From positions 2,392,001 through 2,456,000 of the forward strand of contig CP081161.1 of NCBI GenBank assembly GCA_025141675.1: a stretch of 64,000 nt of DNA, written 5' to 3'. The notes below the pieces were generated by a model that worked only from the letters and a program-made list of their open reading frames with translations, ran no database searches and was not told the DNA's origin. The stretch's first letter is position 1. Each line of letters begins with the position of its first letter. The position numbers and the translations under genes were made by a program. Shown here piece after piece: positions 1 through 8,930 of this stretch. The DNA comes from Rhodobacteraceae bacterium S2214 (GTDB lineage Bacteria; Pseudomonadota; Alphaproteobacteria; Rhodobacterales; Rhodobacteraceae).

Positions 1-1792
1 GCCGCAACGCGATCAAGCGCACGTTGGCCCCACTTTTGATTTCAGTGTCGTACCGCACCAGCTTGATCGCACCGCCATCAGGCCACCAGCCCAACAAAAT
101 ACTGTCAGCATGTTCGGCGCGCCAAGCGTCAAAATCGAACTCTTCCGTCAGACGTGTCACGCGGAACGTCCAACCATCTTCCACCATCGCTTCAAGATCT
201 TGATACGACTGATCGGGGCCAAATCGCTGTCCACCCAACGTCCGAGGCAATTGGTGCCGCGCACTGTCGGATTTTTCGCGCATGATCTGGAAAACATTGT
301 CGCGACCATATTCAGGGGACAAATCTGTTGCGACCAAGGTGTTGTAGGCATCGTTATCAGTCGCGGCGACCAAGGTTGCGTAGTTGATAAACTCAAGCCG
401 GTTCTCTGCAGCTTCCGATAGGATATCACCAGAGAACGTCGCAATCCCCGCGCTCCGCGCACGGCGCAAATGGCCAAAGTTGGGATCGGTCATCAGCACC
501 GGAATTTCCGCTTTCTGCAACGCTTCAGCCAAGCCAGTAGTAAAGCGCGATCCACCGATCAAGATAACCCCCGGCGTGCTCGCACCTGTCAGGCCCAAGA
601 GCCGCGCAAACGGGGCCAAGGTAAAGCCGTGGATCACAACGGTCACGGCCACCAGAACAAACGCCAACGGCCCGATCAGGTCTGCGTCGGGAATGCCCAG
701 TTCTTGCAAGCGTTCCCCGAACAACCCTGCAACGGCGATCAACACGACACCCCGCGGGCCGGTAAAGGCGACCAAAACCTGTTCCTTGAATGGCAGCTTT
801 GACCCGATCAACGACACAAATACAGTCACGGGACGCGCAACAAACACGACGGCCAACACAAAGATCACCGCGCGCATGTCCAACTTGGCTAGCGCTGCGA
901 AATCAAGGTTAGCTGCCAGCAAAATAAAGACACCCGATACCAACAGAACGGTCGCGTGTTCTTTGAAGCGCAGCAATTCAGTATAGCTGGGCAGGTTCGC
1001 GTTTGCGATCACAACGCCCATGACGGTCACAGCCAATAGACCGCTTTCGTGCAGCACCGCGTCCGATACGGCGAAGGTCGCCAAGAGCAGCGTGAACAAC
1101 ACAGGCACCTTCATATATTCCGGCACAAGCGCTTGCTTGAACGCACGAGACAACCCGTAGCCCGCGAGCCACCCCAGAACTGACGCGACAACAATGCCCA
1201 AGATCAGCTCGATTGCGGCGTCCATGGGGGTCGCACCTTCGGTGTTCAGAACCAAAACGACAGAGAACGCGAATACAGCCGCCAACGCCCCGATGGGATC
1301 GTTTACGATGGCTTCCCACTGCAGCAATGCAGCTGGCCTGCGCGACAAACGCGCCGTGCGCAAAAGCGGCGCGATCACTGTGGGGCCCGTCACGATCATG
1401 ATCCCGCCAAAGACAGCCGCACTTTCCCAGCCGATCCCGGCCCCATAATGCAGCGCCAGCACCGACGTTAGCCACCCCAACGGCGCACCAATAAAGACAA
1501 GCCTACGCACACCAACAGCCGCATCCCGCAGGTGGTGGAAATTCAGGGTCATCCCGCCTTCAAACAGGATTATCGCCACGGCAATCGAAATCATTGGCGC
1601 CGTCAACGGGCCGATGTCACGGATCGGATCAAATATCCCCAAGACAGGCCCGACGATGATGCCAGCGACCAACATCAGGACAATCGCAGGCATCCTTAAA
1701 CGCCACGCAAGCCACTGTGATCCAACACCTAAAGCGCCAACAAGGGCGATTGCTTCAACGGGGCTAAGGCCCGTCGTGGTTTCAGTGGCCAT
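1..1792 (-). CDS. Na+/H+ (CPA1-type) antiporter with C-terminal TrkA-N-like domain, 3' end cut by window
   Basis: Inner-membrane monovalent cation/proton antiporter. The reading frame is open from an ATG at 1792, preceded by GGAGAA, to the left edge. The first ~400 residues are repeated hydrophobic helices with CPA1-type features, including an ILFEGG segment and WEAIVNDPIGAL, which carries the conserved Asn-Asp of the transport site. After the membrane part comes a soluble region starting VILIGGSRF, resembling a Rossmann TrkA-N/RCK nucleotide-binding fold, followed by a TrkA-C-like stretch. Such a fusion suggests gating by a nucleotide or redox ligand (inference). Whether the cation is Na+ or K+ cannot be told from sequence. 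The C terminus lies outside the window. Confidence 0.85.
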   Translation of the reverse strand, partial: MATETTTGLSPVEAIALVGALGVGSQWLAWRLRMPAIVLMLVAGIIVGPVLGIFDPIRDIGPLTAPMISIAVAIILFEGGMTLNFHHLRDAAVGVRRLVFIGAPLGWLTSVLALHYGAGIGWESAAVFGGIMIVTGPTVIAPLLRTARLSRRPAALLQWEAIVNDPIGALAAVFAFSVVLVLNTEGATPMDAAIELILGIVVASVLGWLAGYGLSRAFKQALVPEYMKVPVLFTLLLATFAVSDAVLHESGLLAVTVMGVVIANANLPSYTELLRFKEHATVLLVSGVFILLAANLDFAALAKLDMRAVIFVLAVVFVARPVTVFVSLIGSKLPFKEQVLVAFTGPRGVVLIAVAGLFGERLQELGIPDADLIGPLAFVLVAVTVVIHGFTLAPFARLLGLTGASTPGVILIGGSRFTTGLAEALQKAEIPVLMTDPNFGHLRRARSAGIATFSGDILSEAAENRLEFINYATLVAATDNDAYNTLVATDLSPEYGRDNVFQIMREKSDSARHQLPRTLGGQRFGPDQSYQDLEAMVEDGWTFRVTRLTEEFDFDAWRAEHADSILLGWWPDGGAIKLVRYDTEIKSGANVRLIALR

Positions 1793-1860
1793 GAGTATTC
1801 TCCTGTCGCAGGCGTATTGCCTATCATGCAAAACCTAGATCACAAGGGGAGAGAAACCAG

Positions 1861-2472
1861 TTAAACCGCAGCTTTGCGTCCCATCCAGCGCCGCCAGCCC
1901 ACAAAAGCCAGCAATCCCGACAGTAAAAGCGGCAACCCAGCTGGCACCGGAACAGGCGCGACAGGTTGCGCCAAGCCGAAAGAAAAGTTGTCGAAATTAT
2001 GGGTTTCAGCACGACCTGGGCCAGATCCAGCCTGAACAGTCACGGACGTAAAGGACAAATCCGAAACGAACCCCCAAAATCCTTCGAACGGCGCACCGAT
2101 TTCTTCCGAAACGATCTCTCCGTTGCTCAGGACAAACCGCAACCCATTTCCGTTTCCGCGCGGCGACAGGTCAAAATCACCACCAAATGCGGTGGTCGGC
2201 GACGCAAACGTGTAGGTGGTCGTATCGCCTGACTGAAAAAAGCTGCTTGGCGTCGGCCTGTCGCGGAAAAAGCCGCTGGTGACAAAACCGGCATCCGAAC
2301 TGATCGCTACGTTCTCGAAAGTCGTATCACTGAAGTCTTCAAAATTGAGACTGCCACCTGTCGCAATATCGAAAGCAGCCCTATCCGTGTATATCGTGGT
2401 CGCCGCAATTGTGGCACCTGCATCAATGCACAGCGCACACAAAACGCCGCATAAAACATGCGTTCGCTTCAC
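1861..2472 (-). CDS. Secreted VPLPA-CTERM (exosortase-sorted) protein
   Basis: A 203-residue exported protein of unknown function. It starts at a GTG with AGAAGGG upstream, has an N-terminal signal peptide ending near GATIAAT, and ends with VPVPAGLPLLLSGLLAFVG followed by a basic tail (WRRWMGRK). That tripartite tail (VPxPA motif, hydrophobic helix, Arg cluster) is the Roseobacter VPLPA-CTERM version of PEP-CTERM, processed by a dedicated exosortase and usually tied to extracellular polysaccharide or biofilm. The middle is Ser/Thr/Gly-rich beta-type sequence with no recognised domain. No exosortase gene is in the window, so sorting would be in trans. The final Val is V rather than L in VPLPA, which is within family variation. 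Confidence 0.8.
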   Translation of the reverse strand: MKRTHVLCGVLCALCIDAGATIAATTIYTDRAAFDIATGGSLNFEDFSDTTFENVAISSDAGFVTSGFFRDRPTPSSFFQSGDTTTYTFASPTTAFGGDFDLSPRGNGNGLRFVLSNGEIVSEEIGAPFEGFWGFVSDLSFTSVTVQAGSGPGRAETHNFDNFSFGLAQPVAPVPVPAGLPLLLSGLLAFVGWRRWMGRKAAV

Positions 2473-2632
2473 AGAACTACCCTTCTCGTCTCAATCGCGT
2501 GGCGCCTGCGCATGAAAGCGCGGAACCCTTTGTTGAGCGCAAAAGACTATCGGCGCACGTCTTTTGGGTGACGAGAATATGTCAAATCTGCGGAAATTAA
2601 CCTTTTGTTAACTATTTGGCAGTCAGCACCCG

Positions 2633-3826
2633 TCACGTTCCCTTGAGACCGGATACCCCACCCAAAAGACGCCCGTGTTCTTGGATCGCAAACCGGTCTG
2701 TCATGCCCGCAATGTAATCCGCCACGATGCGCGCCAGCGTGATCTGATCAGGGGCCGCATCCACGTCCTTGCGCCATTGTTTGGGCAATTCTTGCGGGTT
2801 TTCCATAAAAAACGGGAACAGCGAGTCGACCATGGCCGTGACCTCTACCCGCATTTCGACGACTGCAGGGGCGCGGTACATCCGTTCGAACAGGAACTGG
2901 CGAATAACCTTAAGGTCTTTCCAAATCTCGGGCGTAAACTGGATCACCATACGGCCCGCATGACGGACATCATGCACGGAATGCGGATCAAGCTCCGCCA
3001 GATTACGGCGGGCCAGAACAATCACATCTTCCACAAGAATACCAAAGAAGCGGCGTAAGGCTTCATGCCGGCGACGGTAATAATTCAACCCCGGATATTT
3101 GTGATCCACGCGCTTGAAGCAATCATCTAGGATCGGCAGCTCAGCAAGGTCATCCGTGCTGAACAACTCCGCACGAAGACCATCGTGTAAGTCATGGTTA
3201 TTATACGCAATATCATCTGCTAAGGCGGCAACTTGTGCTTCGGCGCTGGCATGCGTGTGCAGTTCCAGATCATGGCGGTCGTTGTATGCAGACAGCGCAT
3301 AGGGAACATCACCAGTGACGGGTCCGTTGTGTTTAGCGATGCCTTCAAGCGTCTCCCACGTCAGGTTCAGCCCGTCCCATTCGGCGTAATGGCGTTCCAG
3401 ATCAGTCACGATCCGCAAGGCCTGCGCGTTATGATCAAACCCGCCATATGGGGCCATCAATGCATCCAACGCCTCTTCGCCGGTATGACCAAAGGGCGTG
3501 TGCCCAAGATCATGGGCCAACGCGACAGCCTCGGTCAGCTCCACGTTCAAATCCAGTGCCGCAGCCACAGTCCGCGCCACCTGTGCCACTTCAATCGAGT
3601 GGGTCAAACGTGTGCGGAAATAATCGCCTTCATGTTCTACGAACACTTGGGTCTTATGTTTCAACCGCCGAAAGGCGCTCGCGTGGATAATCCGGTCGCG
3701 GTCGCGCTGAAACGGAGACCGAAAGGTGCTTTCCACCTCAGGATAAAGCCGCCCGCGCGGATTTGCGGGGTCGGTTGCATAGGGGGCTGCCATTGGTGTC
3801 CCTGCCCTTTTATCTTCACAAGTCAT
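2633..3826 (-). CDS. dgt: Deoxyguanosinetriphosphate triphosphohydrolase-like protein
   Basis: Hydrolyses dNTPs (classically dGTP) to deoxynucleoside and triphosphate, affecting dNTP pools. HD-superfamily metal ligands are visible: His in RLTHS (~76), the HD pair in AHDLGHTPFGH (~105-106) and a later Asp in LADDIAYNNHD. The 397 residues fit the type 2 dGTPase-like family. The start is uncertain: the upstream ATG at 3826 gives MTCEDKRAGTP, but relatives begin like MAAPYATDPANPRGR, so the ATG at 3793, with AGGGCAGGGA before it, may be the true start. Divergent from erpA across about 80 bases. Substrate range is inferred only from the family. Confidence 0.93.
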   Translation of the reverse strand: MTCEDKRAGTPMAAPYATDPANPRGRLYPEVESTFRSPFQRDRDRIIHASAFRRLKHKTQVFVEHEGDYFRTRLTHSIEVAQVARTVAAALDLNVELTEAVALAHDLGHTPFGHTGEEALDALMAPYGGFDHNAQALRIVTDLERHYAEWDGLNLTWETLEGIAKHNGPVTGDVPYALSAYNDRHDLELHTHASAEAQVAALADDIAYNNHDLHDGLRAELFSTDDLAELPILDDCFKRVDHKYPGLNYYRRRHEALRRFFGILVEDVIVLARRNLAELDPHSVHDVRHAGRMVIQFTPEIWKDLKVIRQFLFERMYRAPAVVEMRVEVTAMVDSLFPFFMENPQELPKQWRKDVDAAPDQITLARIVADYIAGMTDRFAIQEHGRLLGGVSGLKGT

Positions 3827-3905
3827 CGCATTGCCCTGCGACGGTCTTGTTGTGTTTGCCTGCCGTCTCTATATTGCAAACGTAACCAGATCGTAAGGTG
3901 CCAAG

Positions 3906-4232
3906 ATGCTAACCCTGCCCCCAAAAGTCACAGAACGCGCGTTTGAACGTCTCGCTGAAATTGGTGCGGCGGCGCAAGGCAAAGCATTGCGTGTCGCCGT
4001 TGAGGGCGGCGGCTGTTCCGGTTTCCAATACGAAATCGATCTGGACGAACCCAAAGAAGACGATCTGATCCTTGAAGGCCAAGGCGAAAAGGTCCTGATC
4101 GACAGCGTCTCACTGCCGTTTCTGACGGACGCCGTGATCACGTTCTCCGAGGAATTGATCGGCGCGCGGTTCGTCATCGAAAACCCCAACGCAACATCAT
4201 CCTGCGGCTGCGGCACGTCCTTTTCAATGTAG
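3906..4232 (+). CDS. erpA: Iron-sulfur cluster insertion protein, A-type (HesB/IscA family)
   Basis: A-type carrier that delivers Fe-S clusters to apoproteins in the cytoplasm. It has 108 residues, the usual family length, and the three invariant cysteines in GGGCSGF (Cys37) and SCGCG (Cys100, Cys102). The start ATG follows the run AAGGTGCCAAG. It is alone on this strand and divergent from dgt, an arrangement common in Rhodobacterales. ErpA and IscA cannot be separated with certainty from this sequence; ErpA is the usual assignment for a stand-alone gene outside an isc/suf operon. Confidence 0.92.
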   Translation: MLTLPPKVTERAFERLAEIGAAAQGKALRVAVEGGGCSGFQYEIDLDEPKEDDLILEGQGEKVLIDSVSLPFLTDAVITFSEELIGARFVIENPNATSSCGCGTSFSM

Positions 4233-4290
4233 CCTTTCCGGCTAATCTGCCCCACTAATAGGGTTAGATTGGCTAAAGGATACCGCGCAA

Positions 4291-4725
4291 ATGACTGACG
4301 ACACTGACAAAACGCTTGAGCTGGGCCAACAACGCGGATCGCATGGGCGTCAGCAAGACGAAGGCGTACTTGTCATTCGCACCATCGCGATGCCTGCCGA
4401 CACGAACCCATCCGGCGATATCTTTGGCGGCTGGCTGATGTCCCAAATGGACCTCGCAGCAGGCAACATGGCAGGCCGCGTGTCGCAAGGACGCTGTGCC
4501 ACGGTATCGGTCGAGGCGCTGCAATTCCTGCGGCCCGTCAAAGTCGGCGACGAAGTCACCCTCTACGCCACCCTGCGCAAAGTCGGCCGCACATCTATGC
4601 GCATCCACGTCGACGCATGGGGCCGCCCCCGCTATTCCGACAAAGCCGCGAAAGTGACCGACGCGGACTTTGTTTTTGTGGCGCTTGATGACGACGGCAA
4701 CTCTCGGCCTGTGTTTGACAGCTGA
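4291..4725 (+). CDS. yciA: Acyl-CoA thioesterase, YciA-type hotdog protein
   Basis: Hydrolyses acyl-CoA thioesters. The 144-residue sequence has the YciA/Acot signature: TNPSGDIFGGWLMSQMD (the hotdog helix with the active-site Asp) and VSVEALQFLRPVKVGDEV. The first ~25 residues are polar and low in complexity, so the start could lie slightly downstream. It sits 58 bases after erpA on the same strand but has its own leader and may be transcribed separately. The substrate chain length is not readable. Confidence 0.9.
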   Translation: MTDDTDKTLELGQQRGSHGRQQDEGVLVIRTIAMPADTNPSGDIFGGWLMSQMDLAAGNMAGRVSQGRCATVSVEALQFLRPVKVGDEVTLYATLRKVGRTSMRIHVDAWGRPRYSDKAAKVTDADFVFVALDDDGNSRPVFDS

Positions 4726-5029
4726 ACGATTTGTTACGTTACGCGACTAATCGACCTACCGTACACCAATAACGCCTAGGGTCACGCTGCGACGAAGGTC
4801 TGCTTCGAGCCCATGCCTAGAAAATTGTGCGTTTCGGGGAACATCGCTTTGTGTGCATACGGAGGTTAATCGCCTACCTCTAGATCTAGGGGTCCCGCAC
4901 GATCCTACGATTGGCAAGGTTCACATTCATATGCTCTTTTTGGGTGAGATTTTCCTGAACATAGCCTGTTAAAAACAATCTTCTTACTATCTAAGGGAGG
5001 CTGGTATTCTCTCGGATCACGGCAGAAAT
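4726..5029. other. Intergenic region, no gene recognised
   Basis: About 300 bases with lower GC than the flanking core genes and no convincing coding frame. It holds a 10-base perfect palindrome CTAGATCTAG near 4880-4889 and an AT-rich tract directly before the next gene, which probably carries that gene's promoter (a purine-rich AAGGGAGG lies about 35 bases upstream of its ATG). It looks like boundary DNA next to a strain-specific gene. Confidence 0.5.
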
Positions 5030-5704
5030 ATGAAAAATCCGGTTAAAAAAACCCTTGTTCTAGGGGCCGCTTCTTTTTTAGCTCTCCTTTATTTTTGGCC
5101 CGCCCCGCCAAAATACTCGCGTGATCCGCCAACCACCGACGGTTGTTCTGCGCCTCGTACTGGTTTTGTAGTAATACAGTCAAAAATCTGTCTGGATCTA
5201 GCTGACAGCCCTTTTTTTGACGTCCGCATAAATCCGGATGATGCAAAAAGCGATCTGGGTCTTATAAGACGCATAACTTGGCAGGATCCTGAACTACTAG
5301 TGGGAAAATATGGCTTTCCTGCCGCAACAAGACGTGTTGTGCTTTCCTATGGGCAGATCACACATGTCCGTGACCAATTTGAGGTCACGGCGTCAGAGCT
5401 GCCCAATCTGCAACGTTATGAAACACCAATCGGAGAGTATGTATTCACGGATGGTGATAGGGGCTTTGTTCTAAACTGCAAGCCAAGCTTCAGTGGTCGG
5501 CAGAAAGAACTAGGTGCGGAATACTGCGATGTGAGTTTTCAGCTTGATCCATTTTTAGCGGTTACCGTTTCATATGGGACGTTTCAATGGTCCGGCGAAC
5601 CGGGTTGGCCGGTCTTAGATGCAAATTGGGCGACTAAGCTCGCACCCGTTATTCAAGCGGCCCGGGAAAGTGTGCCTGCTCTCATTGAAATCCAACGGAA
5701 ATAG
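5030..5704 (+). CDS. Hypothetical membrane-anchored or secreted protein
   Basis: A 224-residue protein I do not recognise. It begins with a Lys-rich n-region and one hydrophobic segment (LVLGAASFLALLYFW, ~10-24), so it is exported and anchored or processed. The exported part contains three Cys (in DGCSAP, SKICLD and LNCKP), plus a fourth in YCDVSF, which could form two disulfides. The body alternates hydrophobic and polar residues as in a beta-rich fold. Codon use and base composition are more AT-rich than its neighbours, suggesting recent acquisition. No neighbour suggests a role. Confidence 0.7.
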   Translation: MKNPVKKTLVLGAASFLALLYFWPAPPKYSRDPPTTDGCSAPRTGFVVIQSKICLDLADSPFFDVRINPDDAKSDLGLIRRITWQDPELLVGKYGFPAATRRVVLSYGQITHVRDQFEVTASELPNLQRYETPIGEYVFTDGDRGFVLNCKPSFSGRQKELGAEYCDVSFQLDPFLAVTVSYGTFQWSGEPGWPVLDANWATKLAPVIQAARESVPALIEIQRK

Positions 5705-5829
5705 ATCCACGTATTCCGACATTCGATGAATACTAAAAAGCGTTGTTCCACTGACGAAAGCCACTCGTGGATGCGCCCCTCGGTCACCACTGCGAAAGCT
5801 CGCTAAGGCCGCATCTGGCAAACTTCCGA

Positions 5830-5839
5830 TTAGCGCTAA
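5830..5839. promoter_or_regulatory. LacI-type palindrome TTAGCGCTAA, copy 1
   Basis: A perfect 10-base palindrome identical to the cores found before the aldolase gene and edd. Here it lies 110 bases upstream of xth, with flanks GA and GA that do not extend the symmetry. This copy has no obvious metabolic partner and could be chance or a site for a gene outside the core regulon. Confidence 0.3.
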
Positions 5840-5948
5840 GAAATTAATAAATCCACGTCAAACATTCACCCCACACGATTATCCCCCACACCAGTGGCCA
5901 ATCCATTTCATTGTGATAGATCACTCCCAAGCAATCGGGGGCCAATCC

Positions 5949-6731
5949 ATGAAAATCGCGACTTTCAACATCAACGGTGTCAAAGCCCGGATCAACGCAT
6001 TGACCGACTGGCTTAAAGAAAGCGCGCCTGACGTGGCCCTGCTGCAAGAAATCAAGTCCGTTGACGAAGGTTTCCCCCGCGAAGTGATCGAAGACCTCGG
6101 CTACACTGTCGAAACCCACGGCCAAAAGGGCTTCAATGGCGTCGCCATACTGTCGAAACTTCCGCTAGAGGACGTCACACGCGGCTTACCCGGTGACGAC
6201 GAAGACGAACAGGCCCGCTGGATCGAGGCCACGGTGATTGGCGAAACTGACGCCGTGCGCGTCTGCGGCCTATACCTGCCCAACGGCAACCCTGCCCCCG
6301 GCCCGAAATACGATTACAAACTCGCTTGGATGGAACGGCTATACGCCCGCGGCCAACAGTTGCTTGCGGATGAAATGCCCGCGCTGATGGCGGGCGATTA
6401 CAACATCATCCCGCAGCCCGAAGACGCCAAACGCCCCGAAGTCTGGACCGACGACGCGCTTTTCCGCCCCGAAAGCCGTGCAGCCTACCGCAAAATCCTG
6501 AACCTTGGGTTTACCGAAGCGTTCCGGTCCCGCACCCTCGGCCCCGGCCACTACAGCTTCTGGGACTACCAAGCAGGCGCGTGGAACAAAGACGATGGCA
6601 TCCGTATCGATCACTTCCTGCTGACACCACAATGCGCGGACATGCTGCAAGACTGCTGGATCGAAAAAGAGGTCCGTGGCCGCGAAAAGCCATCCGACCA
6701 CGTGCCGGTCTGGGTCGACCTCAAAGCCTAA
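5949..6731 (+). CDS. xthA: Exodeoxyribonuclease III
   Basis: AP endonuclease and 3'-5' exonuclease of base-excision repair (exonuclease III/APE1 family). The start ATG at 5949 gives the family N terminus MKIATFNINGVKARI, preceded by CGGGGGCC; an earlier in-frame ATG at 5913 only adds unrelated residues. Catalytic residues are visible: Asn in FNING, Glu34 in LLQEIKS, the GDYNI Asp/Asn pair, and the terminal SDHVPV His. Length 260 residues is normal. It appears monocistronic. Confidence 0.95.
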   Translation: MKIATFNINGVKARINALTDWLKESAPDVALLQEIKSVDEGFPREVIEDLGYTVETHGQKGFNGVAILSKLPLEDVTRGLPGDDEDEQARWIEATVIGETDAVRVCGLYLPNGNPAPGPKYDYKLAWMERLYARGQQLLADEMPALMAGDYNIIPQPEDAKRPEVWTDDALFRPESRAAYRKILNLGFTEAFRSRTLGPGHYSFWDYQAGAWNKDDGIRIDHFLLTPQCADMLQDCWIEKEVRGREKPSDHVPVWVDLKA

Positions 6732-6800
6732 AATAGTCGGAACTTTTTCGCTGACTGTCCGTTCTTTACGCAACATTGCATATAAAGAAGGGCTTGTATC

Positions 6801-7160
6801 ATGCTGAAGTTAATCACTTTTGTCGGTTTTCTCTTGACCGCGTCCTCGATTCCTCTGACCGCGACCGCGCAAAGCTGCGCGATGCAAACGACTGGCGCAT
6901 CGTGTGTTGTCGCGGGAGAACCGACCACTGCCAAACCCCAACTGCGGCAACGCCGTGCACCAAAGGTTGATATGCTTGATGCAGGTACGACGCTGCCGCG
7001 TGGCGAATACAATGTGATCATTATGGCGGATTATTACGGGCTACCCCCCGTACAGGATGGTTGGGTCTATATGGACATTGACCGCCAAGTCTACCGGGTC
7101 GATTTTTCGTCACATACGGTGATCGACAATGTGACGCATCAAACTGCCGCAAACTGGTGA
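6801..7160 (+). CDS. Small exported protein, RcnB-like
   Basis: A 119-residue protein with a clear signal peptide (MLKLITFVGFLLTASSIPLTATAQ, cleaved before SCAMQ) and AGAAGGG eight bases before the ATG. The C-terminal ~50 residues (YGLPPVQDGWVYMDIDRQ, then a hydrophobic strand and VIDNV) follow the pattern of RcnB-type periplasmic proteins, whose repeats read LPP..G..WV..D. This assignment is by eye and weak. Its 3' end overlaps the convergent monooxygenase gene by 22 bases. Confidence 0.7.
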   Translation: MLKLITFVGFLLTASSIPLTATAQSCAMQTTGASCVVAGEPTTAKPQLRQRRAPKVDMLDAGTTLPRGEYNVIIMADYYGLPPVQDGWVYMDIDRQVYRVDFSSHTVIDNVTHQTAANW

Positions 7161-8311
7161 ACCGCTGCGGCATCGTGATCGTAGAGCCAAGCCAACCGAC
7201 TAAGAAACGCATTTGGTGCGATGGCCCCCAACACGCCCAGACCCGCATGCGCAATCCTGCGCTGCACACCATCCAAATGATAATTGCGGGCATTCGCATT
7301 CGCCGCTTTGATCGCCTTAGACACGCGCGGGCGGCGGAGCGCTTGGTAGTTCTCCAATGCCCGCTCCAATGACGGATCATGCTGGCAACAGGCGGCCAGC
7401 GCCAACCCGTCTTCAATCGCGAGGTTCGCGCCTTGTGCCAAAAACGGCAGCGTCGGGTGGGCAGCATCCCCGACCAAGGCCAAGATACCGTCCTGCTGCC
7501 AATGGTCGGCAACCGGATGGCGGAACAAGCCCCATAACCGCGCGTCCGTCACATCTGCCAGAATAACCCGCAGGTCATCGCCCATATCCGCAAACACGGC
7601 TTGCATGTTCGCAGGGTTATCTTCGTGGTGCCAGCCTTCGGCGGCCCAATCGGAGCGTTCCTGAACGGCAACGACATTCAGCATCCCGTCCCGCAGCGGA
7701 TAAGTCACGACATGTCGCCCCGGTGCCATCCAGATTTGCGCACGCGGCGCGGCATCTTCGCGACGCACCAACGCACGCCAAGCAACTTGTCCGGTAAAGA
7801 ACGGCTTTTCCGGCCCATTCAACAATGGACGCGTACTGGAATGCAGACCATCCGCGCCAATCGTCAAAAGCGGTTCAATTGTCTCGCCATCCGCGACGAA
7901 CCGGCCATCCGATGACACGGTATCAATCCGGCACCCCAGCTTGATCGTCACGCCCGCCCCGCGGCATCCGTCCGCTAGGACGGCCAACAAATCAGCGCGG
8001 TGATAAAAGCGGTAAACCGGATCTTGCGTGGTCAGATCAAACCGCGCGATCTGGCGGCCCGTTATCGCATCCATTGGACACACGGCCTGTGCAGCAACGC
8101 CGACAGCCGCCAAAGCGTCTTCAAGACCAAGCGCGTTCAAAACCCGCGCACCATTTGGGGTAATTTGCAGACCTGCCCCGACTTCGGCCAGTGCGTCTGC
8201 CTGTTCGTAAACCGTGACCTCTGCACCTGTCAGGGCAAACGCCAATGCGGTGGTCAGGCCGCCGATCCCTGCCCCGATAACGGCAACACGGCGACCCTTG
8301 TTAGCTTGCAC
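7139..8311 (-). CDS. FAD-dependent monooxygenase (salicylate/3-hydroxybenzoate hydroxylase type)
   Basis: Class A flavoprotein hydroxylase using NAD(P)H and O2 on an aromatic or related ring. It shows the FAD Rossmann motif VAVIGAGIGGL at the N terminus, the DG motif in TIGADGLHSSTR, and the GD motif in LVGDAAHPTLPFLAQGA. I place the start at the GTG at 8311, 10 bases after the dksA stop codon; the frame stays open further upstream, but that would overlap dksA by more than 50 bases. Length about 390 residues is typical. It probably shares a transcript with dksA. Substrate is unknown; UbiH-like roles cannot be excluded, but the sequence looks nearer the salicylate hydroxylase branch. Confidence 0.88.
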   Translation of the reverse strand: MQANKGRRVAVIGAGIGGLTTALAFALTGAEVTVYEQADALAEVGAGLQITPNGARVLNALGLEDALAAVGVAAQAVCPMDAITGRQIARFDLTTQDPVYRFYHRADLLAVLADGCRGAGVTIKLGCRIDTVSSDGRFVADGETIEPLLTIGADGLHSSTRPLLNGPEKPFFTGQVAWRALVRREDAAPRAQIWMAPGRHVVTYPLRDGMLNVVAVQERSDWAAEGWHHEDNPANMQAVFADMGDDLRVILADVTDARLWGLFRHPVADHWQQDGILALVGDAAHPTLPFLAQGANLAIEDGLALAACCQHDPSLERALENYQALRRPRVSKAIKAANANARNYHLDGVQRRIAHAGLGVLGAIAPNAFLSRLAWLYDHDAAAVHQFAAV

Positions 8312-8321
8312 CAATCCGACC

Positions 8322-8795
8322 TTAGTCGTCGCGGTGAACTTTTTCACGACGCTCGTGACGCTCTTGCGCCTCAAGGCTCATCGTGGCGATTGGACGTGCG
8401 TCCAGACGTTTCAGACTGATCGGTTCGCCTGTGATAGAACAGTACCCGTATTCGTCTTCTTCAATCCGGCGCAGCGCTGCATCAATTTTGGACACCAATT
8501 TGCGTTCGCGATCCCGTGTACGCAATTCCAGCGCACGGTCAGTTTCTTCGGACGCACGATCGGCAACATCAGGGATGTTGCGCGTCTGGTCTTTCATACT
8601 TGCCACTGTATCAGAGCTGTTTTCAACGATGTCAGACTTCCAAGCCAGCAATTTGCGGCGGAAGTATTCTGTCTGACGGTCGTTCATGAACGGCTCGTCT
8701 TCAGCTGGGCTATAATCCTCTGGCAAGAAAACTTCGGCTTTCATGTCAATTTCCCTCACTTGGTCCAAGGACGCATCAGCTAAATTATCAGACAT
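8322..8795 (-). CDS. dksA: RNA polymerase-binding transcription factor DksA, degenerate zinc finger
   Basis: Binds the RNA polymerase secondary channel and acts with ppGpp on rRNA and amino-acid promoters. It has the coiled-coil region with the acidic tip and the C-terminal signature GYCSITGEPISLKRLDARP, then EAQERHERREK. Only one of the four canonical zinc cysteines remains (in GYCS); the others are Thr, Ala/Met or absent. This matches the low-cysteine DksA type known from Rhodobacter. Length 157 is slightly longer than in Escherichia coli. Followed closely on the same strand by the monooxygenase. Confidence 0.93.
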   Translation of the reverse strand: MSDNLADASLDQVREIDMKAEVFLPEDYSPAEDEPFMNDRQTEYFRRKLLAWKSDIVENSSDTVASMKDQTRNIPDVADRASEETDRALELRTRDRERKLVSKIDAALRRIEEDEYGYCSITGEPISLKRLDARPIATMSLEAQERHERREKVHRDD

Positions 8796-8930
8796 GTCCG
8801 GACCCCCACTGAACTGTGGGTCGTTTACGCCCTAACCTTTGAATTGTCACCCCCTTTTCCTGTTTATCGCGAGGTGTTGAAGCCAGGCGCATTGCTGATA
8901 ATGTATCCAGCGAAACCAAGGACATGACTT

